Shown here: in pieces, positions 16,325 through 25,134 of the stretch
Numbering within the stretch: position 1 is the stretch's first letter
Layout of the letters: every line of letters begins with the position of its first letter
Origin: a virus
DNA: 64,000 bases
Virus record (IMG/VR): IMGVR_UViG_3300042300_001229
Location: 1-64,000 of that record
Strand: one strand, 5' to 3'
Position numbers and translations under genes: made by a program
The notes under the pieces: generated by a model
The model's database searches: none
What the model saw: the letters and a program-made list of their open reading frames with translations, nothing else
What the model was told of the DNA's origin: nothing

Positions 16325-19162
16325 ATGAGAGATTTAATAATTCAAGTAATAACTGAAGAATCTAAAAAACTACTTAAAGAAAGTGGTATCAGAGATATTA
16401 AAAAACTTTCCAAAAGATATCAAATGGCCAAAATCTATTTTCATCAAGATTTAGATGGAGTTACCACGGCATTGGCAATGAAAAACTATTTGGAAAACAA
16501 CGGAATCAAAGTTGTTGATGCCGAAATTATTCAATATGGATCAAAAGAGTTTGCAATTCATAAACCTGAAGGTGAAGGTGATATAATGCCAGTCTTAGTG
16601 GATTTTGCTCACGGTAAACCGATGTTTGTAATTCACACAGATCACCACGACACTCAAGCTGGTGTAGAACAGGGAACATCAACAAACTTCAAACCATCAA
16701 GATCGAATGTTGAAACAATTTCACAATCAATTTCACCAAGAGATATTTTTAGTCAAGACGATATCGAAACAATTTCTATGATTGACTCAGCAGATTTTGC
16801 AAAACATGATATTACTCCACAACAAGTTTTGAAATATCTATTCCAAGTGGATAAAACAAAAGGAGTTAAAGAAAATAAAAAAATGATGGGACTTGTTGCT
16901 AACAAGTTATTATTAGCGTTTAAAAACAAACCTGGGTTTTTGAAAAAGTTAGTTATGGATGCAAAACCATCACTTCAGAGTATTTTATTAAATATAAAAG
17001 ATATAATGGAAAAAGAAGGTTATGCGTCAATAGACCAATTGATAAAAAACCAAGAGTCCTATATTGAATCAAGAAAAGAAAAAGGTGTTACTTATGAAGA
17101 TGGTATTATTTCACAATATACATTAGGACCAACGCAAAAATCAGGTGGATATGATCGTTACACACCATTCATCAATCATCCTGACGCTGAGTTCTTAGTG
17201 ACAGGACTTCCAATGGGAATGGTTCAAGCATCTTGTAATCCATATAAAAAAGAAAGAGCGTTAAAGGGTGTTGATTTAGGTGAAATAAAAAATGAGGTAT
17301 TAGAAAAGTTTAGACCTGAATTAGAAAAACAAAGAATTTCATTTGGAACACTTAAAAGAATATCAGAAATGGACTCTGATAAAACTTCAGTTGGATTTAC
17401 ATTTAAAGACTTTTTAGCAATATATGGAAATTCACCATCTTTGAAGATTTATGGGACAGAAAAACTTGAAAAATATCTTGATTACATGTCAAAAAAACTT
17501 TTCAAATCAATACCTGCGGAAGATAGAAAAGTATTTAACAAGGCTTCTGTAAATGGTTATGATGTTATTATGGCTAATTCAGGAGGACATAAATGTATTA
17601 CAAATATTTCTGGTATTAACTATCTATACTCTAATTCTAAGTTCCAAGAACCTGAACAAAGAGTTAGAGAATCTTATGTTGATTTGTTAAAAGACATTCA
17701 GGCTGAGTTTGTAAAAACTTTAAAAGAAAAAATAAAGTCTTCCACCAAAATACAAGAAAAATACATTACTAAAAAAAAAATATTAAGTAGCCCAACATCA
17801 ATTCTTCTGAACCCAAAAAACCTAATAAAAGAACAAAAAATTAGTTTACCATTAATAATTAAAGATGGATATTCAGCACCCAAAGGGGATGCTGATGCTC
17901 TTCACTCATTTGAAAGAAGAAAAAAAGATGGTTTTGGGGGTAAAATGACAACAAAAATTGGAGAAAAGTTAAAAGAAATTTACAACGCAGGAATCAATCC
18001 CGACGTTGTGAATATAAACATAACAGTAGACTCTAAAAATTATACGGTTCAGTGGGAAGCAACTTTGGATGAAAGTCAAGATGGAAATGCTTACATGGGA
18101 GTTTCAACAAGAGGATCTGCAGGTGGTGGGGCCGATATTAGAGCGTTGGGTCAAGTAGGACCATTAAAAAAAGAATTAGAAAAAATGGGAGCAAGAAACA
18201 TTACACAAGTTTTAGACTTTAATAATAAGTCAGGAGTAAAAATCAGACAATATTTCTTTAAATACACTTTACCTGAAAAATATCCACCACATGAAACATC
18301 AGAAGGTTTATATTCTAAAACGACAGAACCGTCAGTTATTAACTTATCCGACGACAAATCTTTAGAAACAAATCAAGGACAACTTGTTGGTGATATTTTA
18401 AATTTTGGATCGTTGAAGTCTAATCTTAGTCAAATACTTAAAAACAAGATTGGTTCGTTGTTTGGATCCAAAGAAACATCAGATGAGGACGATACTAAAT
18501 CAACACAGACATCAACCGCGACGGTTTCTCAAACATCAGGAAGTGATTCAGATTTTATGGAAATCACAAAAAAAGTGATTGCCAATTTTGAGGGCGGATA
18601 TTGGAACGGATCAACGTCAAAAAATGAGAGCACAAGTAAATTAGGAATTTGTAAAAATCACCCGAAGGGAAGTATGGGTTCATCAACAGAAACTATGTTC
18701 GGGTTAGATAGATATAACGGTAACATAGAAAGCACCCCTGAGGGTAAACAATTTTTTGAAATTATAGACAACCAAAAAGAAGAATTGGGAATGGACGCTT
18801 TTTGTAAAAAATGGAAATGGTTATATCGAGGTGGTGAAAACGAAGAGGAATTAAAAGAATTGGCCGCTAAAATAATGAAAAGATCATTTGATAGAAATAT
18901 GTCAAATTTTGTTAAAGACCAAGAAGTCAAAGACAAAATTATGAAAAACAAAGGGCTTTTGGTTCATATGACTTATGCGTGTTGGAATGGACCTGGTTTC
19001 TTCAAAAAGTTTGCAAATGAATTAACCGATGCCGTAAAACAAGGGAAATCTGACTCAGAGTTGATAGATGTTGCGATTAATTCAAGGGCAAACACAAAAT
19101 TGTTAAATAAAGATAAAGTGGCGGCGGCAATTAAAAATCCCGACGGAATGAAGACCGCTTAA
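16325..19162 (+). CDS. multidomain virion protein: peptide + DHH phosphoesterase + muramidase-like domain
   Basis: 945 residues. The N-terminal peptide is MRDLIIQVITEESKKLLKES. A DHH-type phosphoesterase domain follows (QDLDG at 41-45, HTDHHDT at 104-110, SADFAKHD), the family that includes RecJ and nanoRNase/c-di-AMP hydrolases. Next come a middle region with a Gly-rich strand segment (AYMGVSTRGSAGGGADIRAL) and a Ser/Thr-rich linker. The C-terminal domain of about 190 residues has FEGGYWNG near residue 756, ETMFGLDRYNG and MTYACWNGPGFF; it looks like a GH108/N-acetylmuramidase-type lysozyme. Peptide plus muramidase suggests a packaged, injected enzyme acting on cell wall at entry; the DHH part may degrade a host nucleotide signal. 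The DHH call is firm, the muramidase moderate. Confidence 0.85.
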   Translation: MRDLIIQVITEESKKLLKESGIRDIKKLSKRYQMAKIYFHQDLDGVTTALAMKNYLENNGIKVVDAEIIQYGSKEFAIHKPEGEGDIMPVLVDFAHGKPMFVIHTDHHDTQAGVEQGTSTNFKPSRSNVETISQSISPRDIFSQDDIETISMIDSADFAKHDITPQQVLKYLFQVDKTKGVKENKKMMGLVANKLLLAFKNKPGFLKKLVMDAKPSLQSILLNIKDIMEKEGYASIDQLIKNQESYIESRKEKGVTYEDGIISQYTLGPTQKSGGYDRYTPFINHPDAEFLVTGLPMGMVQASCNPYKKERALKGVDLGEIKNEVLEKFRPELEKQRISFGTLKRISEMDSDKTSVGFTFKDFLAIYGNSPSLKIYGTEKLEKYLDYMSKKLFKSIPAEDRKVFNKASVNGYDVIMANSGGHKCITNISGINYLYSNSKFQEPEQRVRESYVDLLKDIQAEFVKTLKEKIKSSTKIQEKYITKKKILSSPTSILLNPKNLIKEQKISLPLIIKDGYSAPKGDADALHSFERRKKDGFGGKMTTKIGEKLKEIYNAGINPDVVNINITVDSKNYTVQWEATLDESQDGNAYMGVSTRGSAGGGADIRALGQVGPLKKELEKMGARNITQVLDFNNKSGVKIRQYFFKYTLPEKYPPHETSEGLYSKTTEPSVINLSDDKSLETNQGQLVGDILNFGSLKSNLSQILKNKIGSLFGSKETSDEDDTKSTQTSTATVSQTSGSDSDFMEITKKVIANFEGGYWNGSTSKNESTSKLGICKNHPKGSMGSSTETMFGLDRYNGNIESTPEGKQFFEIIDNQKEELGMDAFCKKWKWLYRGGENEEELKELAAKIMKRSFDRNMSNFVKDQEVKDKIMKNKGLLVHMTYACWNGPGFFKKFANELTDAVKQGKSDSELIDVAINSRANTKLLNKDKVAAAIKNPDGMKTA

Positions 19163-19176
19163 TTGAATTACAAACA

Positions 19177-19596
19177 ATGAAACAAAAAATTAGAAAAATA
19201 TTAAAAGAAGAAGACGGGGGACTCAAAGAAAGATTTCTCAGAAATATGAAATCACTTGAGTATATTATTCAAAGTAATGTGAATAATGATATTGAAGAAA
19301 TTGAATTTGTTGATGTTGATTTTTACGAAAGATATAAAGATATCACTGCAACAATTAAAGTCAAATCTTATTGTGAGGATCCTGACATTTATGAATTATC
19401 TACCCAAATGAAAAAAGTTGAAGATCAAATTTACCAAATTATCGGAAAATACGAATTTTCAAAAAACGGTAAATTGAATAAAGTTGATGGTGATAGTTAT
19501 CTCATGTTTTTTGCTATTAAAGTAAATTGGGAAAGTAATAATGGTGAATTATATATTGAATTTTATTTACACCAAGATGATTATAGAACTGAATAA
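19177..19596 (+). CDS. unknown protein with N-terminal peptide (MKQKIRKILKE)
   Basis: 139 residues. Begins MKQKIRKILKEEDGG; putative processing after ILKE. The rest alternates acidic strands and helices (EIEFVDVDFYERYKDITATI, KKVEDQIYQIIGKYEF). No known domain. Starts 14 bases after the polyprotein; its stop overlaps the next ATG by one base. Confidence 0.85.
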   Translation: MKQKIRKILKEEDGGLKERFLRNMKSLEYIIQSNVNNDIEEIEFVDVDFYERYKDITATIKVKSYCEDPDIYELSTQMKKVEDQIYQIIGKYEFSKNGKLNKVDGDSYLMFFAIKVNWESNNGELYIEFYLHQDDYRTE

Positions 19597-20060
19597 TGAG
19601 AAATTTAATTAAACAAATATTAAAAGAAGAAACAAGTCCTGACGATATTCGTAAAGGAATTGACATTACCGTTATAATGTTAAAAAAACAATATCCTTTT
19701 GTTGTGGGTTGGGAATATTCTGATTCACCCGATAAATGGACTTATAAAATATATATCGACCTTGAAATTGATCACTCGAAAATGATGGAGTTTTATGGTT
19801 TGAAACCACACCCAAAATGGTATAATTTTTTGAAAAAGGATATCGAAACACGAGAAAAATACCCATATCCGTATTCTCAAACAAATTATGAGGAAGATGA
19901 AAACTTTGATACCGATGAATATAGAATATTACAAAATGACTTAGAGAGTTTTTATGAGGAAATGATACCAAACAAACTCAAAATGAAACGATCACGGGCT
20001 GTTTTTAATCAAAATGAACCTAAAGATTTGGGTGTTGATAATTACATTTTTGTTAAATGA
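19596..20060 (+). CDS. unknown protein with N-terminal peptide (MRNLIKQILKE)
   Basis: 154 residues. Begins MRNLIKQILKEETSPDD. The body is an alpha/beta domain with aromatic-rich strands (WEYSDSPDKWTYKIYIDLEI). No recognised family. Overlaps both neighbours (1 and 4 bases), the same tight coupling as the rest of the 19-23 kb run. Confidence 0.85.
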   Translation: MRNLIKQILKEETSPDDIRKGIDITVIMLKKQYPFVVGWEYSDSPDKWTYKIYIDLEIDHSKMMEFYGLKPHPKWYNFLKKDIETREKYPYPYSQTNYEEDENFDTDEYRILQNDLESFYEEMIPNKLKMKRSRAVFNQNEPKDLGVDNYIFVK

Positions 20061-20926
20061 GAGAGTTAATTAGATATATCTTAAAAGAGTCTTCAGCACT
20101 TTCAAACATACTTGATGTAATTAAAGATGAGGGTATATTTGTTGCTGCTGAAATGGTTGGTGGAATAAATAATCTTAAAAGAATGATGAAACCATTTCCT
20201 GATCTTACGGACATGATAGATTCACTCAAAGGAAAGTTGGATCTTTTAGGACATTTCAAAAATGATATAATTGAATTCCCATTTGAATTTGAAGTTGTTG
20301 GTATTGCTAAAAATATACATGAAACGAACTCTTGGCCAATACTTAATTTGATTTATGATGATTCTAACTTAAATGAAAGTGATAAAAAATTGTTGGAGCA
20401 ATTTATTTACTCCTCAATTGCTGATTTAAACATAGGTAAACTTGATATAAAACCTGAAGTAAGAGACATGTACAAAGATGGGTATTATGTTTCTATTGAC
20501 TTTGTAAATGGAAAAGACTGGGAAAGTTTGGACCACGACATTAGGTATAATTACAATGATATTAAAAACTTACATCGTGAGTATTACAATAAAATTAATA
20601 TGAACGAATCGAAGACACTTCAAGAAAACGAAGAAGACCCAACTCAAAAGATATTAAACTTTCTTTTAAGAAGATATAAAGTGGAGGAAAGAAATTTTGG
20701 TGATGAAGAAAAACCAATAATATTTAAGACAATATTTTTTGATGTTAACGGAGAAACATATACCATATCAACATTTCAAAACAAACAAGAACAAAGAATG
20801 ACAATTATTAAAATGTTGATAGAACATGATGTAATTGAACCCTTCAATTTTTATGAAAGACACCTTGACTCTTACGCTCAAAATGTGGTAAGAGCTGTTA
20901 AAACATTCTTAAACCAAGTAATGTAA
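20057..20926 (+). CDS. unknown two-part protein, GG-N-L family, N-terminal peptide
   Basis: 289 residues. Begins MRELIRYILKESSAL; IKDEGIFVAAEMVGGINNLKRMM then matches the start of the domain at 716-1159 and 30729-31220. A second peptide-like segment (MNESKTLQENEEDPTQKI) near residue 190 introduces a different C-terminal domain, so it may be a fusion of two packaged proteins. Function unknown. Confidence 0.85.
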   Translation: MRELIRYILKESSALSNILDVIKDEGIFVAAEMVGGINNLKRMMKPFPDLTDMIDSLKGKLDLLGHFKNDIIEFPFEFEVVGIAKNIHETNSWPILNLIYDDSNLNESDKKLLEQFIYSSIADLNIGKLDIKPEVRDMYKDGYYVSIDFVNGKDWESLDHDIRYNYNDIKNLHREYYNKINMNESKTLQENEEDPTQKILNFLLRRYKVEERNFGDEEKPIIFKTIFFDVNGETYTISTFQNKQEQRMTIIKMLIEHDVIEPFNFYERHLDSYAQNVVRAVKTFLNQVM

Positions 20927-20928
20927 TT

Positions 20929-21957
20929 GTGAATCAACTTAGACAACATATTAAAAATGTTCTTGTTGAGGAAAACCAAAACAATAAAGTTAATTTGGTT
21001 AAACAAATGATATATGATTTGTTTGATGAGGTTTCTTTTATTGAGCAATCCACATATGATGATAAACCACTCCTTAAAATTTACTTTGACTCCGACGATC
21101 CTGCCGCAAACATCACATCTTGGTTTGCGGAACACATATCAGACGAAATCATGCAAATTACAGGTGGTCATGTTGTTGTTTGTCCTTATTGGGCTTTTCA
21201 TTGGGATTTTAGACATAAAATTGTTGATGTTTACATTGACACTGAAAAGTTGAAATATGATAATTTGGGAAATGTTATTAACGAATCTGAAAAAAAGAAA
21301 AAATTAGAAAAACCAATTAAATACTTCTACAAAAACTTTTTACATGAACAACCAGTTGAATATAAAGGAATAATTTTACAACCAAATTATCACGAAGAAT
21401 ATGATGTTATTACTTGGATTATTGAAAACCCTGAGGATTATTCTTTCAATGGGGAATTGATTAAAGAAGTGGCGGTTGATGAGTTTAGAGATTTTTGTTC
21501 TTTTGTTAATTTAGATTTTTATGGGTTATACAAACAAATGAATGTTATAGAAAACATGCCAAACGGTCGGTATTACTTAAACAAAAATGATGAAAACTTT
21601 ATTGAAACAACATTAAAAAATAAAAAGTATTTAGAATTCGACGCCTATAAATCTCAGTATATGTTAAACTTTGAATTTGTAAGATATCAAATTCACATAA
21701 ACAGTGATACTATTGAAATTACCACAAGGGGATATTTTGAGGGTGTTAAAATAACTGAAGACGGTAAAGAAGAACAAGTTGACGATAATTTCATTGAAGA
21801 AATGACTGACTTTGAGTTCGATGATTTCAGGGAGTATTTTTCATTCAATGATTTTTATGGTGAAGTATTAAATCGTTTACGAACAAACCCGAGATTTTAT
21901 GATCCTCGTATAGATATGTTTGATGTAGAAATAGTGCCATTAAGAAGTAGGGACTAA
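20929..21957 (+). CDS. unknown protein with N-terminal peptide (GTG start)
   Basis: 342 residues from GTG at 20929 (MNQLRQHIKNVLVEENQ). Two halves: residues about 18-110 resemble the alpha/beta repeats of neighbouring products (MIYDLFDEVSF...LLKIYFDSDDP; compare the VYDVFDEG segment in the next gene), then an acidic domain with DEFRDFCSFVNLDFYGLYKQ and a related FDDFREYFSFNDFYGEVL, a possible internal duplication. Two bases after the previous stop. Confidence 0.8.
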   Translation: MNQLRQHIKNVLVEENQNNKVNLVKQMIYDLFDEVSFIEQSTYDDKPLLKIYFDSDDPAANITSWFAEHISDEIMQITGGHVVVCPYWAFHWDFRHKIVDVYIDTEKLKYDNLGNVINESEKKKKLEKPIKYFYKNFLHEQPVEYKGIILQPNYHEEYDVITWIIENPEDYSFNGELIKEVAVDEFRDFCSFVNLDFYGLYKQMNVIENMPNGRYYLNKNDENFIETTLKNKKYLEFDAYKSQYMLNFEFVRYQIHINSDTIEITTRGYFEGVKITEDGKEEQVDDNFIEEMTDFEFDDFREYFSFNDFYGEVLNRLRTNPRFYDPRIDMFDVEIVPLRSRD

Positions 21958-21984
21958 TTGGTTTTTTTTAATATTTATTAAGTA

Positions 21985-23229
21985 ATGGATCTAAAACAAC
22001 ATATCAAAAATATACTCAAAGAAGAAACTAATGAAAGTTTATTAGATGATCTTGGTAATTTTTTCAGGTTTAAAAAAAGGGTAGAAGTTGATCCTAGTAC
22101 AATACAATCAGAAAAAGAAAAATTCACATGCGAAGATTGCGGAGATCCCAATTATCAAATGTACATGGTCGACGATGATATTTGGCGTGAATTCGGAAAC
22201 AATACCAATACACTTTGTATGTCTTGTTTAGAAAAACGAATGGGAAGAAAATTAACCAAACACGATTTTTCTCAACACCGTAGTGCTCCTGTAAATAAAC
22301 ATAATTTAGAAGTTCAGGATATTCTAACAGAATCAGTGAAAGAACATGTAAGTGATCTTAAAAAACCTTTCATGAAATATGAAAAACTAATTAACAAGTT
22401 AGTTTATGATGTATTTGATGAAGGTATTTGTGGGTTAAGTTGGGATGTAATCAAACTACATCATAGAGAAGGAATTTCAATAAGGATCATTTTATATTTT
22501 ACTTATGATAGTTTGAAAGATTTTGGTTATGAAAGATACGGACAATCTAAACAAGAACTTAAAGGATTAATTGAAGATTATTTACCAAAGTTTGACGGGA
22601 TATATATTGCTTACGACACAACAAAATGTGATGATACTCATAAAGAAGAAGAAACCGAAGGTGTTGGTGGTTATGCCGCACCTGCATTTGAAATGAAACC
22701 AGATCATGTTCATTTCAAACACCAATATAATGAAGAAACAGAACTTACAGAGAAATGTTGGAAAGGATATACTCAAAAAGGTATGAAGACAATGTTTGGT
22801 AAGAGATATCCTAATTGTGTTAAAAAGAAAAATAAATCATTAAAAGAATATTGGACTCCAAAAGAAGAAGACTATTCCAATATAGAAAGTGCGATCAACA
22901 AAATTATACCAAAGAGTTTTTCTTGGTTTAAAGAAATAGAAATAGATAATATTAGTTATTCTGAATTTTCCAACACATTAACAATTTACGGAGAATTAAA
23001 AGTAGATGAAAAGTGGGGAGCAAAACAATGGAGAGAATATTATGAATATAAACCTTTCCCTTCAAATAGTGGATGGGAAGAAGAAGATCCCGTTAGATTA
23101 GGTGATATTATAGGAAAAGGAGAACTTGATGATTTAAACGACGAATTAGAACTTATAGTATCATCAGTTGGTGGTTACTCAATTATAGATACCATGAGAT
23201 TAGGACAACTAAAATTATATTTTGTATGA
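21985..23229 (+). CDS. zinc-binding protein with N-terminal peptide and CWKGY module
   Basis: 414 residues. N-terminal peptide MDLKQHIKNILKEETNES. A zinc ribbon follows (CEDCGDPNYQ... LCMSCLEKR, about residues 48-76), then a domain similar to the preceding protein (LINKLVYDVFDEGICGL), then a Cys module near residue 252 (CWKGYTQKGMKTMFGKRYPN followed by CVKKK), and a C-terminal alpha/beta domain. The CWKGY module is one of several small Cys/Lys modules shared between otherwise unrelated proteins here. Probable packaged nucleic-acid-binding protein. Preceded by TATTTATT at about 21971. Confidence 0.85.
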   Translation: MDLKQHIKNILKEETNESLLDDLGNFFRFKKRVEVDPSTIQSEKEKFTCEDCGDPNYQMYMVDDDIWREFGNNTNTLCMSCLEKRMGRKLTKHDFSQHRSAPVNKHNLEVQDILTESVKEHVSDLKKPFMKYEKLINKLVYDVFDEGICGLSWDVIKLHHREGISIRIILYFTYDSLKDFGYERYGQSKQELKGLIEDYLPKFDGIYIAYDTTKCDDTHKEEETEGVGGYAAPAFEMKPDHVHFKHQYNEETELTEKCWKGYTQKGMKTMFGKRYPNCVKKKNKSLKEYWTPKEEDYSNIESAINKIIPKSFSWFKEIEIDNISYSEFSNTLTIYGELKVDEKWGAKQWREYYEYKPFPSNSGWEEEDPVRLGDIIGKGELDDLNDELELIVSSVGGYSIIDTMRLGQLKLYFV

Positions 23230-23253
23230 TAAAGATAAAAGAACAAATAATTT

Positions 23254-23287
23254 GATCCTCCACTTGTAAAAATGGGGGATTTTTTTT
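23254..23287 (+). terminator. rho-independent terminator (copy 1)
   Basis: GATCC-CC ... GG-GGATC hairpin followed by a T run. Same design as those at 24389 and 26014; the next promoter starts inside the T run. Confidence 0.8.
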
Positions 23288-23294
23288 ATCTTAG
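23287..23294 (+). promoter_or_regulatory. TATCTTAG promoter-like element
   Basis: TAnnTT(A)G variant, 5 bases before the GTG start at 23300. Confidence 0.5.
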
Positions 23295-23299
23295 CGTTA

Positions 23300-23551
23300 G
23301 TGAAAGATTTATCCAAATATATAGAGTCGTTGCTCGATGATCATATGCCCGACAAAAAAGTTGAGGTTAAAAAATATAACGATAAGTATTCAATTAAAAT
23401 CACCATAACTAAGGAGAATTTTAATCCTGAAACACAAGATTCTTACCAATATATTATGTCGTTTACCACCGACTATACAATAAATGACATTATGAAAACT
23501 TTTTTACCTGATAACCAAGTTATGTTTTACACAACTTATATTTTTGTTTAA
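23300..23551 (+). CDS. small unknown protein, tandem paralog 1
   Basis: 83 residues from GTG at 23300: MKDLSKYIESLLDDHMPDKK. It shares the N-terminal pattern MKDLxxYIESLxDD with the next protein, and both continue with a charged strand-strand-helix domain (KYSIKITITKENF / SYFISITKDLKG). Probably a tandem duplication. Function unknown; stop abuts the next ATG. Confidence 0.75.
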   Translation: MKDLSKYIESLLDDHMPDKKVEVKKYNDKYSIKITITKENFNPETQDSYQYIMSFTTDYTINDIMKTFLPDNQVMFYTTYIFV

Positions 23552-23854
23552 ATGAAAGACTTAACCGAATACATAGAATCTTTGTTTGATGACATTAATT
23601 TGCCATTAAAAATTTCTTTACAGGAAGATGGATCATATTTTATTTCTATAACAAAAGATTTAAAAGGTAGTCATGTATTCTATAGTATGGCTATTGAAAA
23701 CGCAGAACCAAACATTAGATACATAAGAAATCAAATAAAAAGATACTTACCAAATCTTAAAGTCAAATTGTTGGTGGAATATATTAATTACCCGAACATT
23801 AATTTAAAACCAATGCTTAAAGAATATAAATACGGAGCATGGAAAATAAATTAG
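23552..23854 (+). CDS. small unknown protein, tandem paralog 2
   Basis: 100 residues: MKDLTEYIESLFDDINLPLK. Paralog of the upstream gene with a longer C-terminus. Overlaps the next start by 16 bases. The YIESL helix could be a variant of the shared peptide, but the [ILV]xE ending is not clear. Confidence 0.75.
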   Translation: MKDLTEYIESLFDDINLPLKISLQEDGSYFISITKDLKGSHVFYSMAIENAEPNIRYIRNQIKRYLPNLKVKLLVEYINYPNINLKPMLKEYKYGAWKIN

Positions 23855-24096
23855 ATAAACTTATATTGGACTATTTCAAACTGATCATACCACATGATTA
23901 TGATGATTTAAAATTCAGATATAGTGCAAACAAAAAAATATTTTTCATTACTGTGCATTGTGATACGGCCCAAAAGGCACATAAGTTCTTCGGGAGAAAA
24001 GGAAGGGATTTAAATATACTAAAACAATTAGAGGAAGATATGTCAAATATGTTCCCATTTGATTTTTATATCACTTGCGAATTTAAAGTTTCTTAG
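23839..24096 (+). CDS. small unknown protein
   Basis: 85 residues: MENKLDKLILDYFKLIIPHD, then KIFFITVHCDTAQKAHKFFG and a C-terminal strand FDFYITCEFKVS. Same size and secondary-structure order as the two tandem paralogs upstream, so possibly a third, diverged member. Confidence 0.7.
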   Translation: MENKLDKLILDYFKLIIPHDYDDLKFRYSANKKIFFITVHCDTAQKAHKFFGRKGRDLNILKQLEEDMSNMFPFDFYITCEFKVS

Positions 24097-24097
24097 A

Positions 24098-24105
24098 TAT
24101 TTATT
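24098..24105 (+). promoter_or_regulatory. late-type motif TATTTATT
   Basis: Ends 4 bases before the ATG at 24110. Confidence 0.45.
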
Positions 24106-24109
24106 AGAT

Positions 24110-24385
24110 ATGAACCTACAAGAACAAATATCAAGAATACAAGAAATGATGGGGGTTATTAATGAACAAACCACAGGTGACACAAACACCATCATTAAAA
24201 ATATAATCAATAAACCAGTAACATTGATGGGTGTTGAGCCCATAAAAACTGAAGTTCATAAAGTGGATATATTAAACGATGGGTCTTTAGATATACATTT
24301 CAAAAATGGTCAAAACATGAATATATCACAAGAAAGGTTCAGATCAATTAATTTAAAAATTCCACTTAAATTTCATTTAAAATAA
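24110..24385 (+). CDS. small unknown protein with N-terminal peptide (NLQEQISRIQ type)
   Basis: 91 residues from the ATG at 24110: MNLQEQISRIQEMMGVINEQ then TTG. An upstream in-frame ATG at 24059 would add residues before the peptide and overlap the previous gene, so it is rejected. This is the NLxEQIxRI form of the peptide, also on the GNAT at 53805. The short beta-rich body (DGSLDIHFKNGQNMNI) is unknown. Confidence 0.8.
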   Translation: MNLQEQISRIQEMMGVINEQTTGDTNTIIKNIINKPVTLMGVEPIKTEVHKVDILNDGSLDIHFKNGQNMNISQERFRSINLKIPLKFHLK

Positions 24386-24388
24386 TTT

Positions 24389-24420
24389 AATCCTCCGTTT
24401 GTTTTAATGGGGGATTTTTT
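24389..24420 (+). terminator. rho-independent terminator (copy 2)
   Basis: AATCCTCC / GGGGGATT hairpin with T tract, nearly identical to 26014-26046. Confidence 0.85.
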
Positions 24421-24421
24421 A

Positions 24422-24429
24422 TATATTTG
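24422..24429 (+). promoter_or_regulatory. TATATTTG promoter of the methyltransferase unit
   Basis: Consensus -7 element directly after the terminator, 18 bases before the ATG at 24448. Confidence 0.65.
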
Positions 24430-24447
24430 TGTTAAATAGATAAACAA

Positions 24448-25134
24448 ATGGGTATAAAAAAAGGGGCGTCTCCTGCACAAATAATCGAAATCATAGAAAA
24501 TTTAATTAATTTAGGTCTGAATATTAATTCACGAGAATTCAAAGACAAAGTTATTTACGAATATAATAAGATTTTTTCTAAAAATTCCAAAGATACTATT
24601 ATCGCAAATCTTAGAGAGGATGCTTTAATAAATTTCCAAGAAGACAGAGTTATTGTTAAATTACCACAGGATACTACTAAAGTCGATTTAATGGCGGTAA
24701 AGATCATTGATGGTATTGTTGACATTAGAGTTTCACAACAAAAAGGTAATGATGCGTCTTTTAACACTTCCTCATTGTATAGCACACTTAAAGGTTTAAA
24801 TGATTTCATAAATCAAGATAAAGTATCTAATTATTTTCATTTGTTACCTAATCATCTTAATCCTAACTTAAATGGATTACCATATAAAGTAGACGTTGTT
24901 ATTGGCATGATTTTAGCCTGCGGGGATGGTGTTAAAGGTAATGTTAATGTGGTCACAAATAATAAATATTTAGAGTATATGGGTATATTAAATACTGATA
25001 TTTGTGAAGTTGATTATTGGGTTCACAAAGAATTTAAAAAAAGAGAGCATGCATATTCGGCTATTGATAAATGTCATAATTTTGATATTATTTATAATAA
25101 ATGTATTGATATTATTTTAAATCATGGAAATTAA
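24448..25134 (+). CDS. unknown protein coupled to DNA methyltransferase; candidate restriction endonuclease
   Basis: 228 residues, no signal or membrane segment. VDLMAVKIIDGIVDIRVSQQ then KG is a possible but non-canonical nuclease core. The helical N-terminus (SPAQIIEIIENLINLG) resembles DNA-binding or dimerisation segments. It overlaps the methyltransferase by 11 bases and the two share one promoter and terminator, the usual layout of a type II restriction-modification pair. No firm family match; the restriction role is inferred from context. It has Cys pairs but no HNH motif. Confidence 0.75.
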   Translation: MGIKKGASPAQIIEIIENLINLGLNINSREFKDKVIYEYNKIFSKNSKDTIIANLREDALINFQEDRVIVKLPQDTTKVDLMAVKIIDGIVDIRVSQQKGNDASFNTSSLYSTLKGLNDFINQDKVSNYFHLLPNHLNPNLNGLPYKVDVVIGMILACGDGVKGNVNVVTNNKYLEYMGILNTDICEVDYWVHKEFKKREHAYSAIDKCHNFDIIYNKCIDIILNHGN

